This document shows positions 1-8,745 of a stretch of DNA of 25,922 nucleotides, piece by piece. How positions within the stretch are numbered: the first letter of the stretch is position 1; each line of letters opens with the position of its first letter. The notes under the pieces are model-generated. The model had not been told where the DNA came from. It saw only the letters and a list, made by a program, of their open reading frames with translations, and did no database searches. Made by a program: the position numbers and the translations under genes. The stretch lies in assembly GCA_014084085.1 (NCBI GenBank), contig NPFB01000036.1, positions 219,087 through 245,008 on the forward strand. Direction: 5' to 3'. The DNA is from Hondaea fermentalgiana (taxonomy: Eukaryota > Sar > Bigyra > Thraustochytrida > Thraustochytriidae).

Positions 1-116
1 GAGCCTGGCTGGGCTGGCTGCTGATGCGATGCGGCCTTGGCGCGTTCTCCGCGTGCCGCGGCGGCGCCCGCGCGCGAGGAGGGGGGAGAGAGGGAGGGGG
101 TTTGCTGGCTTGCGCG

Positions 117-148
<32 letters not shown>

Positions 149-728
149 CCGCGCAAACGCGCGCACGCGCAGGGGCGAAAGGGGGATTAGGTGTTTGGGC
201 GAGGAGGAAGACCAGCGTGTGCGCTGGCACGCGCGGACGGTGCACGCGCGCTGGCTGGCTCAGGCTGGCCTGGAGAAGTCCGCAGGTTGCGATTCGTTGA
301 TGATCATCAACACGGCCACAGAACTGCAAGCGAACAACCGTGCGATGTTGGAGATGCCGAAACAGTAATCCCAGGCTTGACGTGAACGAAGAATAACATC
401 AACATTCACGGAACTACGTTACCTGAACATGGATCTCGTGGTGCTATCAACAAAAAAGGAGCATGCATCTCTCGCTCTGCCATAATTTCACAGTGTCTTT
501 TTTAACATTGCTCACATGAAAACCAACTCGCACGCGAGCAGCGCTCGCGGGTCGGGTTCCAATCAACGATGCCCGTCACGATGAAATAAATCATCCGGGC
601 TCCGAAGCTACGCGGTCGACATCAAGAGGCAGTGCACAGACCCCAGTGAGACCTCATATCGTCATCTTTTTTAAAATTAAAAAAAAATTAACGTCAATAA
701 GGCTCCTTCCTCTGCACTGCTTCGGATT
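1..728. other. Non-coding stretch, no gene seen
   Basis: The first 300 bases are GC-rich and low in complexity, including a CCTG repeat. From about 380 the composition becomes more balanced, with an A/T run near 667-690. Open frames here are short and of repetitive composition (Arg/Ala/Gly-rich), with no recognisable motif. I saw no tRNA-like or rRNA-like segment by eye. It probably lies downstream of the minus-strand genes or between genes. Confidence 0.5.
117..150. repeat. (CCTG)n microsatellite
   Basis: Eight and a half perfect copies of CCTG lie in tandem, directly visible in the sequence. It sits in a GC-rich stretch with no convincing gene. Confidence 0.95.
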
Positions 729-854
729 TCACCACATTTGCTTGACATGAATCTTTACGATTTGTGGGGCAATCTCAACATGCTTGTCGTAGAAAAAGAA
801 ATCGTCGAGCAAGCTAGCCTTGATAGGAAAGCTTGAAGAGTCGATCTCTTTTTT
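729..854 (-). other. Possible 3'-terminal coding exon
   Basis: On the minus strand a frame opens after an in-frame TAA and ends with TGA at 731-729. It follows a plausible CTTTAG acceptor at about 855. The predicted peptide includes SFPIKASLLDDFFFYDK and ends KIHVKQMW. Its mixed, protein-like composition differs from the low-complexity shadow frames nearby. I recognise no family and found no convincing upstream exon. It lies downstream of the WD40 fragment on the same strand, so it could be the end of the same decayed locus or simply chance. Confidence 0.2.
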
Positions 855-929
855 TCCTAAAGATTACGAAGCCGAACAAGTAGGGCACATCTTTGCATGA
901 AGACTCATCCATCCGTGCCGGTTTGTAAG

Positions 930-1026
930 CTCTGTTTCTACTTCTACTGGCGATACAAGGCTTTCTTCAATGGACCCCTCTGTTTTCAATCTTCCGCTGG
1001 CGATGCAGGGACTTCTTCCTCGATGG
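930..1026. repeat. Imperfect direct repeat, period about 48 bp
   Basis: Positions 930-973 and 978-1026 read as diverged copies of one unit. Both begin CTCTGTTT, share CTGGCGAT in the middle, and end TTCTTC followed by ATGG. The second copy covers the end of the WD40 fragment, including its stop codon. The first copy therefore looks like a duplicated gene tail that has decayed. Confidence 0.6.
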
Positions 1027-1407
1027 GCCGCACGGCCTCTGTGCCGTCCAGCACGCGCGTCTCTGCGCCTGTCTCCGCGTCCCAGATGCGCACGCTCTTG
1101 TCGTTAGATCCGCTCACGATCTCCGACCCGAAGAGAGAGACCGACTGCACCTAGTTCGAGCGTCCTTGCAAGAAAGACATGCAGCGCGTCTCCGCTGCGC
1201 GCGTCCCAGAGTTCTCCCAGGACTCGTTCACGGTGCGGTGTCAACGAGCGCGACAGAGCGCACACAGTTGGTGTGTCCTTCGAGCACGTGGACGAGCTCG
1301 AAGGAAGGCACGGCGTAGACCCTCACCTGGTCGTCGTTCGACCCGCTCACCATGCGCTGCGCGTCGATCACGACCGCGTAGAGGACTTTCAGGTCTTTTT
1401 TTTCTCC
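986..1407 (-). pseudogene. WD40-repeat fragment, broken
   Basis: Reading the minus strand, 1407-1228 encodes WD40-like sequence (VSGSNDDQVRVYAV, then HVLEGHTNCVRSVAL) and then hits TGA at 1230-1228. The next blade continues in other frames as SWENS and LWDARSGDALHVF. It then meets an in-frame TAG at 1153-1151 where WD40 repeats usually carry a residue such as Tyr. Finally it reads VQSVSLFGSEIVSGSNDKS and VRIWDAETGAETRVLDG, ending with an acidic tail and TGA at 988-986. Three recognisable blades with at least one frameshift and one nonsense codon indicate a 5'-truncated pseudogene. An assembly error, or exons of a larger gene with unusual introns, are alternatives. It lies 35 bases beyond the stop codon of the Roco gene on the same strand. 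Confidence 0.75.
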
Positions 1408-1441
1408 TCATTTTTCTCTTTCCCCTGTGAGAATGAGTCAT

Positions 1442-4400
1442 CTAGACAGTGGTCGCACATCGTCGAATGAGCTCACGGAAGAAGCTGTCCTCCTCGTACC
1501 ACTTGCGTCGCACAGGGAGCGACTCTTCCTCGATGAGGAGATCTTTGCAAAAGTCAGGCGTTGAAGTGATGTACTCGCTAAAGCTCGTGTAGCTGAGACG
1601 GTGGGTGTCCGGCTCGTGCACCAAGACGATCGGCTTTTTGGCCTCCAAGGCACAACGCAATTCCGCTTTGACTGCTTTGCTCTTGAAAATGCCCTCGGTA
1701 AGAACGAGAACATAGGTTCGCGTGCGTCGCACGCCATCGAGCATGGCCTCCTGGTTCAATTTGTCTTTGTGAGACTGGTCGAACCAAACCTTAACGCCGC
1801 GATTTTCAAGCTTCAGCCGCAACGTCTCGGCAAGGTCGCCGCCCGTTGATTGCACATGACTCAAAAACACGTGCGTGTCCTCGTCCGGGCCAAGGGATGA
1901 CACTGCCTTGGCGCGAGGCACTGCGGGGCCATCCTCATCGGTATCCAGAGCCCCAATCTGCTCGACGAAAAAGGGCTCGAACTCGCTCACCGTAGCCACT
2001 CTTTTGCTGTTACGCCCTCGCAGACGAGCGCGAAACTTGCCTTCGCTTCGAGCCTTGGTGATCTTTGTGTAGGAGACGAGCACATGCGACGTTGGGCTCT
2101 CGAGGAGAAGGTCCCAAGGAAGTCCACGAAAGACGGTTTCTTCCTGCTCGCGGAACATGGACACAAGCAGCTTGATCACCATCGCTGGGCGCTCGGCCTC
2201 TCTGGCGAGACTTACCCGGACGACATTCTCTTTCACGGAAAGGAGAAAGTTGTTGATGCCGAAGGACATCATAGCCTGTTCACTGCCGAGCAATGGGGCC
2301 ATGGGCTCGTCGTCGCCAATCACACTTGGGCGTGCCGCGTACTCTGCACACTGTGCTACCAGCCGATGAAAAACCCCTCGCGGCAAAAAGAATTCGGAAA
2401 AGTCGAGCTCACACGAGAGACCGGGCTCAAAGTCCTCGGTGTCGACCTCTCGCGAAAAGGTCGACAACAGACCCGAGACGAGAAAGTCTTCATTCGAGCC
2501 AGCCTCATGTGCAAAGTGCCACGGACAGAGAAGCATATTAGCGTCCATGAATTCGAGCAAAAAGTCAACTGCCTCGTTGCCCCACAACCACGCAAGCAGC
2601 CGCCGAGATGCAATGCAGTGATCGCGCAGACGCTCAAAGTCTGGCATCAAGCCGCTGGCCTTGAGGTCTGCGTCATAGAAAAACTTGTGCGCATGCAGGT
2701 CATCGGCAATGACGCGCGCTAGTTTGTCAACAAGCCACTGAGGATCGATGACGATGAAACGCTCCAGCGTTTGCGAGCCCCGGAGGTGCACAACGACACC
2801 AAGACCATGGAAAAAGAAGAGCATGGCGTCGACGTCGCGGCGTGGCAGACCGTATGCTGCGGCCAAGTCAACGATATCCTCAAGGGACATGTACGGAGCG
2901 TGGCTATTCAAGAGATCTTCGTGGACTTTGAGCCATGCAAGCGGAACCCTTTTTCTCACGTACGACTGTGCCATCGCAGTCGCTGCAATGAGAGTGCGAA
3001 GACTTGCGGCTCGATTCGGATCCGTGTCTGTGTTGTCAACGGGGACAAAGATCAAATCGCCCTCGGGCCGTATCAGAGTGCCTCGCGTCCTCTTAAGGCA
3101 ACTGGCCTCGAGAAGCTTCTGGTTAACTTGGCGAAGATCGTGCACTTGGTCTTTATGCGTGCCGACAAGAAGCACAGGAGCGTCAGGCGCATGCATCCTG
3201 ATGCTATCAAACCAGAAACGTAGACTCTTCAGGGCTTCCTCCTGTGTTGCGAGTTTCCCATAGGCTTCTTCCGAAAGAGAGTCCTTGAAGATCTCCTTTC
3301 CAACAATCTCTCGCATGTCGAAAACGACGAGGTAGAGGCCTTTGTCCGTGAGGAAGATGTGATGAAGAGCGTAAAACACCTCCTGTCCGCCATAATCCCA
3401 TATCGTAAAGCTTACGCGCGTCTCTGACGAAATCGAGCTCTGAAGTAGTAGCTGTTCGTCTTCCGTAATGGAAAATTTGCGAACGACCTCCTCCGAGGAG
3501 AGGAGCGCCTTTTGTCGCGGAGAAGCCTCCAAATGTAATGCAGGCTTGGGATCCGAAGCCACGCCAGATAGCTCCTGCGAAGACGATGGCAGGGGTGGCA
3601 GGGCCGACGGCACATCCTGTAAAGGTGCATCGAGCTGTTGTGCATCAGACATGTCTGCAAGCTCGCGCAAACGGCGAGCAGCAGCAAAACGCACCTGCGC
3701 GGTAAATTCACCTTGGTCTGACGCTACTTCTCTCCAGTCGTGCGCCCGCGTCCGATGAACATCGGCAACTTCGGTGGATCGATGTTCGTGAATCGGCGAT
3801 TGGCCCAGCAGAGACCGAACCGTCGAAGTCTTCCCTGCGGCGCCGCGGCCAACAATCATAAGTTTGGCTCGACCCCAGGGATGGGCGTCGCCGTGTGAGA
3901 TGACCGCATGGACAGCGTCAAGCCATGGAGCATCATCTTCTGTGGAACCATAATGTTGAAGACGGCCTGCTCGTGCTTTGTTCTTTCCTAAAAGAAACTT
4001 GATCTTGTCCACGGCATCGAGCAGTGTCATGCGGAAGTTGCTGGCCAGACTGCGATGTCAAATTTGCGTGAGTACACGATTTCACAAACCTTTCTTGGTT
4101 GCAATACAGCGCAACGTACTCTAGTTTTCGTAGCGAGCGAGTCTTTTCGCACGATTTGGCGAGAGCGCTGACGCCTTGATCACCAATGTCATTGTTACGA
4201 AGACTGTGCAAAGAGAAGGATTTGTGTTTTCAAAGTGAGCATATGTTTCGTCTTCCCCGTGTATCGCGTGCGCCAACGTACGAAAGTTTTTGCAGGATCG
4301 AGTTGCATGCCAGCGCGTCGGCCATGGCCTTGGCTCCCGTGTCGCCGATCTTGTTGTATGCAAGACTGTACCGGGAACGTGAGTTAGCACGCCATTTGAT

Positions 4401-5889
4401 TCGAGCGCTTCGCTTGAAGTTCTTTGAACGTACCCGAGGATTTGCAAGGTTGAATTGGCTTTCAAGCCGTTCGCCAGAGCCGCCGTGCCCTCGTCGCCAA
4501 TCTCATTGACCCATAGACTATTATACGATCAAACGCGAGAGAGAAAAGTCAAGTCATCAAGCCACTCAATCTGTCAGTGCCCTTTCTGTCCAGTGGAGAT
4601 GATTGGCAATCGACCACATGAAAACGTACTCGAGAGCACATAGTCCCGTGTTCTGTGCAAGAGCCTCTCCAAGGGCTCTGCTGCCCTCGACGTGAATGTT
4701 GTTTCGGCTAAGACTAGGCAGAGCATCACGTCAGCCCAAAATACGTTCCCTTTTCCTTTGCTCGCTCGTCGACTTACTTGAGTTTACGCAAATGTGAGTT
4801 GGCCTCGAGTCCTCGCGCAAGGGCGCATGCTCCGTCGTCAGAAACATGGTTGCCTCCGAGACTGCTCTGATAAGTTAGTCTTTGACACGTTCTCGCTGCG
4901 CGATATTTCCAGCTAAAGAAAAACCAGAAAATTTTAAGAAGAACAAGGAAAACGTACTCGAGCTTTTCGAGTTGCGAGTCGTGGCCGATAACCGCAGCCA
5001 GAGCCTCTGCGCCAGCACTTCCAACTCGGTTGTGCTGAAGACTGTAAAGGCAACAAACATGTGAGTCGGCAAGACCAAGAGCGCACGCACGAAAAACGTT
5101 TCTCACGTACTCGAGTTCTTTCAACGCAGTATTTTCTTCAAGGGCCGCGGCTAGCGCTGCAGCGCCTAGATCTGAAATCAGATTATTCTGCAGACTGTAA
5201 TGTTGCGGAATCAAGCTTGTCATGTCAGTCGTGCAGACTACACAACCATCAGCCGAGTCAAAAACGTACTAGAGCGTGTGAAGGTGGTTATTTGCAAGAA
5301 GCGCATGCGAAAGTGCCCGCGCTCCTTCGTCGCCAATGTTCGTGCTGCTAAGGCTTTGTTTGCGCAACAAGCAACAAGAACAAAATAAAAACGTCAGCAT
5401 TTCGACTCACATTTCTTGCTGCTGCTGCCAGCAGTGGCAGGCACGTACTCTAAGTAAGTTAGCGTAGCATTTTGCTTCAAGGCGAAGGCAAGAGCCTTTG
5501 CGCCCTCGTCCCCGACGCTGTTGGCTCGAAGACTACAACATTAACGTTGTACAAGAGGATGGATGGATAGATCAACGGACCCGTTAGCTTCAAGCGAACG
5601 TGCAAAGATGATGGGAGTTGCAGTTCGTCAACGTACTCGAGAGTGAGCAGCATGGGTTTTTCTGCCAGTGCCGCCGCGAGCTCCTTGGTCGCCTCTGGAC
5701 CAACATTCCTGTCAAATAGGCTGGGAGCGCATAATCGAAGTTCAGACATCGTGAGTCGATGATGCTCTCGCGCCTCCATTTACACGTATCACCAGAACGT
5801 TCCAGCAGAGCAACCTACCTGATCTTGGTCTCTCCTTTGGCCATGTCCTCGACCGCCGAGGCCACGTCGTCCGCCTTCACCCACGTCAT
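1442..5889 (-). CDS. Roco protein: LRR-Roc-COR-TIR
   Basis: Twelve exons (minus): 5889-5819, 5720-5637, 5532-5449, 5353-5270, 5194-5111, 5041-4958, 4861-4778, 4713-4630, 4517-4434, 4365-4282, 4203-4120 and 4049-1442. They join in frame into 1172 residues, and every junction is phase 2. The start is the first in-frame ATG; an upstream 5' exon is possible. RI-type leucine-rich repeats fill about residues 15-310. The Roc GTPase follows, with P-loop GRGAAGKTS (371-379), WDYGGQ (521-526) and THKD (601-604). A COR domain (about 665-1000) contains LPRGVFHRLVAQC. A TIR domain runs from 1027 to the end, with VFLSH, GVKVWFD and AVKAELRCAL; Glu1100 aligns with the catalytic Glu of TIR NADases such as SARM1. 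By family knowledge, Roco proteins are dimeric GTPase switches and TIR domains act as NAD-cleaving or scaffold modules. The role here is inferred as ligand- or stress-triggered signalling. P-loop to WDYGGQ spans about 150 residues, far longer than usual, with a Ser/Pro-rich insert. Confidence 0.85.
4120..5720 (-). repeat. Array of ten 84-bp single-LRR exons
   Basis: Ten consecutive exons of the Roco gene are each exactly 84 bases (28 codons). All are bounded by phase-2 introns of 64-112 bases. Nearly all donors read GTACGT and one reads GTAAGT. Each exon encodes one ribonuclease-inhibitor-type leucine-rich repeat of the form LxxNxIGDEGAxALAxAL. The symmetric phase means any exon could be lost or duplicated without shifting the frame. 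Confidence 0.9.
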
Positions 5890-6775
5890 GAGCCTCGTTC
5901 GCGAGTCCGCGAAAGCGCGCGAAAGCGACTCTTCAGAGCCGCGCTGTCCCAGAGACCCACCCGCAAACAAGCCCGGCCGCGGAGCCTGATCCTGCGCGCC
6001 GCGGTGCCGCTCCGCGGCCCCTCGTGCGGCCCCGGAGAGCGCGCGAATCGTCCCCTCCAGTGCCGTCCCGAGGCGGTGAGTTGGTTTGCTCTTCGTACGT
6101 GCAGTCGCAGAGACCTCTCTGCGAAACCCCCGAAACCGTAACGGCCGCACGCAGCACCCACGAGTAATAAAGCACCATTCGCTCGCTGGAGCTAGCTAGC
6201 TAGCTATGGCTAGCTGGCTAGATTCCGCCTCGCGCGCGTCGCCAAAGGGGGGAGGAGGGGCTGGCAGTGCAGTGGGAGCGGCCTCGCGGCGCTTCATGCC
6301 GCGAGCGGCGAGCGACGGCGGAGGCAGTGCCTGCTGCGCCACGTGCCGGCGGTGTGCGGCACGTGCAGCGCTTTCCTGTCGCGGCAGTAGGCCCAGCTAG
6401 GCCTGGCCTAGGCTACTTTTTTTTTTCTTTCCTTTCATTTCTTTCGCCTTTTTCCAAGTCTAGTGATGCACGCCACGCCGCGGAGGAGAGCAAGAACAAG
6501 AGCGACAACAGCGACAAGTAGGTGACCACAGCCGCCCTTGCCGTGGCGGAAGACGTGCTTGCAGAGTGTCGAGTACCTTCCCTGCGGTCCTCGACGGCGG
6601 TCGGCAATTGGCGATCGCCGAGCGCTGGCGCGCGGGGAGGACGGACGCGGGCGACGGCGACGTGGAGCTAGCAGCAAGGCGAGCGCGGAGACCTCAAGGC
6701 AGCGAGGGCATTCGGCGCGCGCACGCAAGAGAAAAGAGGGTGACCGGAAGAGAGAGCACGAGAGCAAGAAGTAAG
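5890..6775. promoter_or_regulatory. Divergent 5' region between Roco and Sec14 genes
   Basis: About 890 bases separate two genes transcribed away from each other, so both promoters should lie here. It contains a GC-rich part next to the Roco start, a GCTA repeat near 6191, and a T/pyrimidine run at 6416-6450. I cannot place a TATA box or initiator with confidence. Frames remain open into both genes, but the upstream parts lack ATG codons or conserved motifs. Confidence 0.5.
6190..6221. repeat. GCTA/GGCTA microsatellite
   Basis: Four perfect GCTA units are followed by degenerate GGCTAGCTGGCTAG. A similar repeat, (GCTA)5, occurs at 21731-21750 upstream of the RING gene. Confidence 0.9.
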
Positions 6776-8203
6776 ATGCCGCGACTTTCTGTGCGCAAGT
6801 CCAAGGACAAGCTCGAGGCGGGCGCCAACGCGGCCAAGGCGGTATGGGCCTCAGGCCTCGCGGTCTCGTCGACCACGGTGGCCGCCTTCGAAGAAGGCGA
6901 TGAAGGCGGACTTAAGGACCTGCTCGACGCTCTGGATTACTCGCGCGCAGAGGACCCCGAGGCCACCGTGCCCAAGCGATGGGTCGAATACTGCGGTGGC
7001 GACGAGAACAAGGCGCGACGACGCTGGCGCGCCATGGCGACGTACAGAGAGGCCCACGCCATGGACGATATGCTGCGGCGTGAGCAAAAGGAGTTCTTTC
7101 GCATCAAAAAGTTGTACCCTCAATTCTGGCTCGGTCAAGATGCTCAGGGCAATCTCGTCACGCTCGAGCTCCTGCGCGACACTCGCGAGATTGTCTCCTT
7201 GCTGCGCCGCTCCGGCATCTCTGCCGAACGCTTCGCGCGCCATCAAAGCTTTCTCACAGAGTACTGGATCCATCAGAATCTTTCACGCACTGGGCAAATG
7301 GTGCGCATTATCGACGTCCAGGACACGCCCATTCTCGCCCAATCGCTCGGTAGTGTGCGCCAGTACTTTGGGGCGACAAGTATTGCCATGTACCACTACC
7401 CGGGTCTGACAGCCAAAATCTACTTTGTCAACGTCTCGCGAGCCTTTCGCATCATCTGGTCTCTGATGGCCAACTTTCTCGACGAGCGCACACGCGAGTC
7501 CGTGCATTTGCTCAACTCGCCACTCGAACTGCCCGAGGACCTCATGCCCGACGTGTTCATGGGCGAGCTCTCGCGCGACCTTGAACACGTAGGTATCGAG
7601 TCAACGCTAAGTCGTTTTGTGCGACGCATCAATGCCCAACATGCTTCACCTCAGTCGGTCATGCCGGGCGGTAGCGCAGACGACCACGAGCCTGCCGTGC
7701 TCTACGACAAGGATAGTTTCCTTGCCGCCTTACCGGGCTCATGGACCGAAATCAGCATTGAAAGTGAGTCTCTCGACCCGATTATGCGCGCTGCCGGAGT
7801 CTCGTACTTGAGTCGGACAGCCTTTTCAATGGTCAGCTTCTCTGAGACAATCACGGTGGACGGCCCGAAAGTGACGGTTAATGCATGGGCAGGTCCCATG
7901 TCCAGAATGCTTTCGGGTAATTATGATGGCACCTTTGAGGAAAGTGATGATGAAGAAGATGACAAAGTCCCCGATCCAGAGGTGCGTCTCGATCTTGTCG
8001 AGCGTCCCGTTTTCCTCGTGGACTCTTCATGCACGCCTTGCCTGCGTTTCACTTGCAAGTTCTCCAATGGCGACGTTCTTACCATCCATCATGGCATTCA
8101 CCGCTTCTCCAAGGACAAAAAGGTTACCAACATCAAGTACAAGCCTCGGTTTGGAGATAGTGCACCAAGCTGCTTGCTTGTGATGCGCAAGACGTCCACA
8201 TAG
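6776..8203 (+). CDS. Sec14/CRAL-TRIO protein with FABP-like C-terminal domain
   Basis: An intronless frame of 475 residues. The start is the first ATG in the open frame (AAGATG context); the region upstream is Arg-rich and UTR-like. Residues about 100-255 form a CRAL-TRIO lipid-binding domain, with QFWLGQDAQGNLVTLELL, the strand VRIIDVQDT, and YPGLTAKIYFVNVSRAFRIIW. The final 160 residues resemble a fatty-acid-binding/lipocalin fold. They begin LPGSWTEISIESESLD, then MRAAGV, then a SETITVDGPKVTV strand pair, like the W-x-SE-fd-mka-GV start of FABPs. An acidic loop (389-400) interrupts it, and the last strands read FSNGDVLTIHH to LLVMRK. By family knowledge both modules carry hydrophobic ligands, such as phosphoinositide, tocopherol or retinoid, and fatty acid. 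A cytosolic lipid-transfer role is inferred. The CRAL-TRIO call is firm and the FABP call moderate. Confidence 0.8.
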   Translation: MPRLSVRKSKDKLEAGANAAKAVWASGLAVSSTTVAAFEEGDEGGLKDLLDALDYSRAEDPEATVPKRWVEYCGGDENKARRRWRAMATYREAHAMDDMLRREQKEFFRIKKLYPQFWLGQDAQGNLVTLELLRDTREIVSLLRRSGISAERFARHQSFLTEYWIHQNLSRTGQMVRIIDVQDTPILAQSLGSVRQYFGATSIAMYHYPGLTAKIYFVNVSRAFRIIWSLMANFLDERTRESVHLLNSPLELPEDLMPDVFMGELSRDLEHVGIESTLSRFVRRINAQHASPQSVMPGGSADDHEPAVLYDKDSFLAALPGSWTEISIESESLDPIMRAAGVSYLSRTAFSMVSFSETITVDGPKVTVNAWAGPMSRMLSGNYDGTFEESDDEEDDKVPDPEVRLDLVERPVFLVDSSCTPCLRFTCKFSNGDVLTIHHGIHRFSKDKKVTNIKYKPRFGDSAPSCLLVMRKTST

Positions 8204-8745
8204 TCTTATCTCACCTTTTTTGAATAGTAGACACACGCTGAATAGATAACTGGTGAAAATCTTACGCGAACCCTGAATTTTTTCCTCGAAACAGCTGTTC
8301 ACTTTTCTGGACTTTCTGTAGAAAAAAACGTCCTTTTCTCCCTTGTAGGATGTTTGTTGTTGCTGGAGTTTCGGAGCTTGAGTGGCGCGTGCAGGATGCT
8401 CTCGCAAAGCTCTGCGTCTGAAAGTGAGTTTCGGCGACCACAAATGACAAATGAATTGAAAGCCCAAAACAAAACGAAAACAAGTACTGCAGCACGCGCT
8501 CGGGCGCGCGGAGTTGCTACAACGAGCTGCTGCGTTGAGCTCTGGCTGACTTTGGCCCCGTCGTCAAACGACCAGCTCGATTTTCGGATAGAGATCTAAG
8601 CAGAGCCTTGGAACTTTTCGAAATCGAATTCGATTTGGTCTGTATTATTATTCCTCCTCTGTTCGCCGTGGTCAAGACTTGGAGACATACCATCCATCGA
8701 CTCAAAAACTCAATGTGAAAATGATTTAGCCTTCTAGTTCTTCTC
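8204..8745. other. Convergent intergenic region
   Basis: This 542-base gap lies between the stop codons of the Sec14 gene (plus) and ATG4 (minus), so it holds both 3' UTRs. Composition is more AT-rich than the flanking genes. Short frames on either strand show no recognisable motif. Confidence 0.5.

Noticed and set aside
540..600. Possible tRNA B-box-like GGTTCCAATC
   Set aside because: It does not match the GTTCRANNC consensus, and no cloverleaf could be drawn around it.
2084..2722. 212-residue plus-strand frame inside the Roco gene
   Set aside because: It is antisense to the well-supported Roc-COR-TIR exon and shows no domain of its own.
5890..6150. Extension of the Roco protein upstream of the ATG at 5889
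   Set aside because: The frame is open but has no ATG (the apparent start at 6150 is GTG), and the residues are Arg/Ala/Gly-rich.
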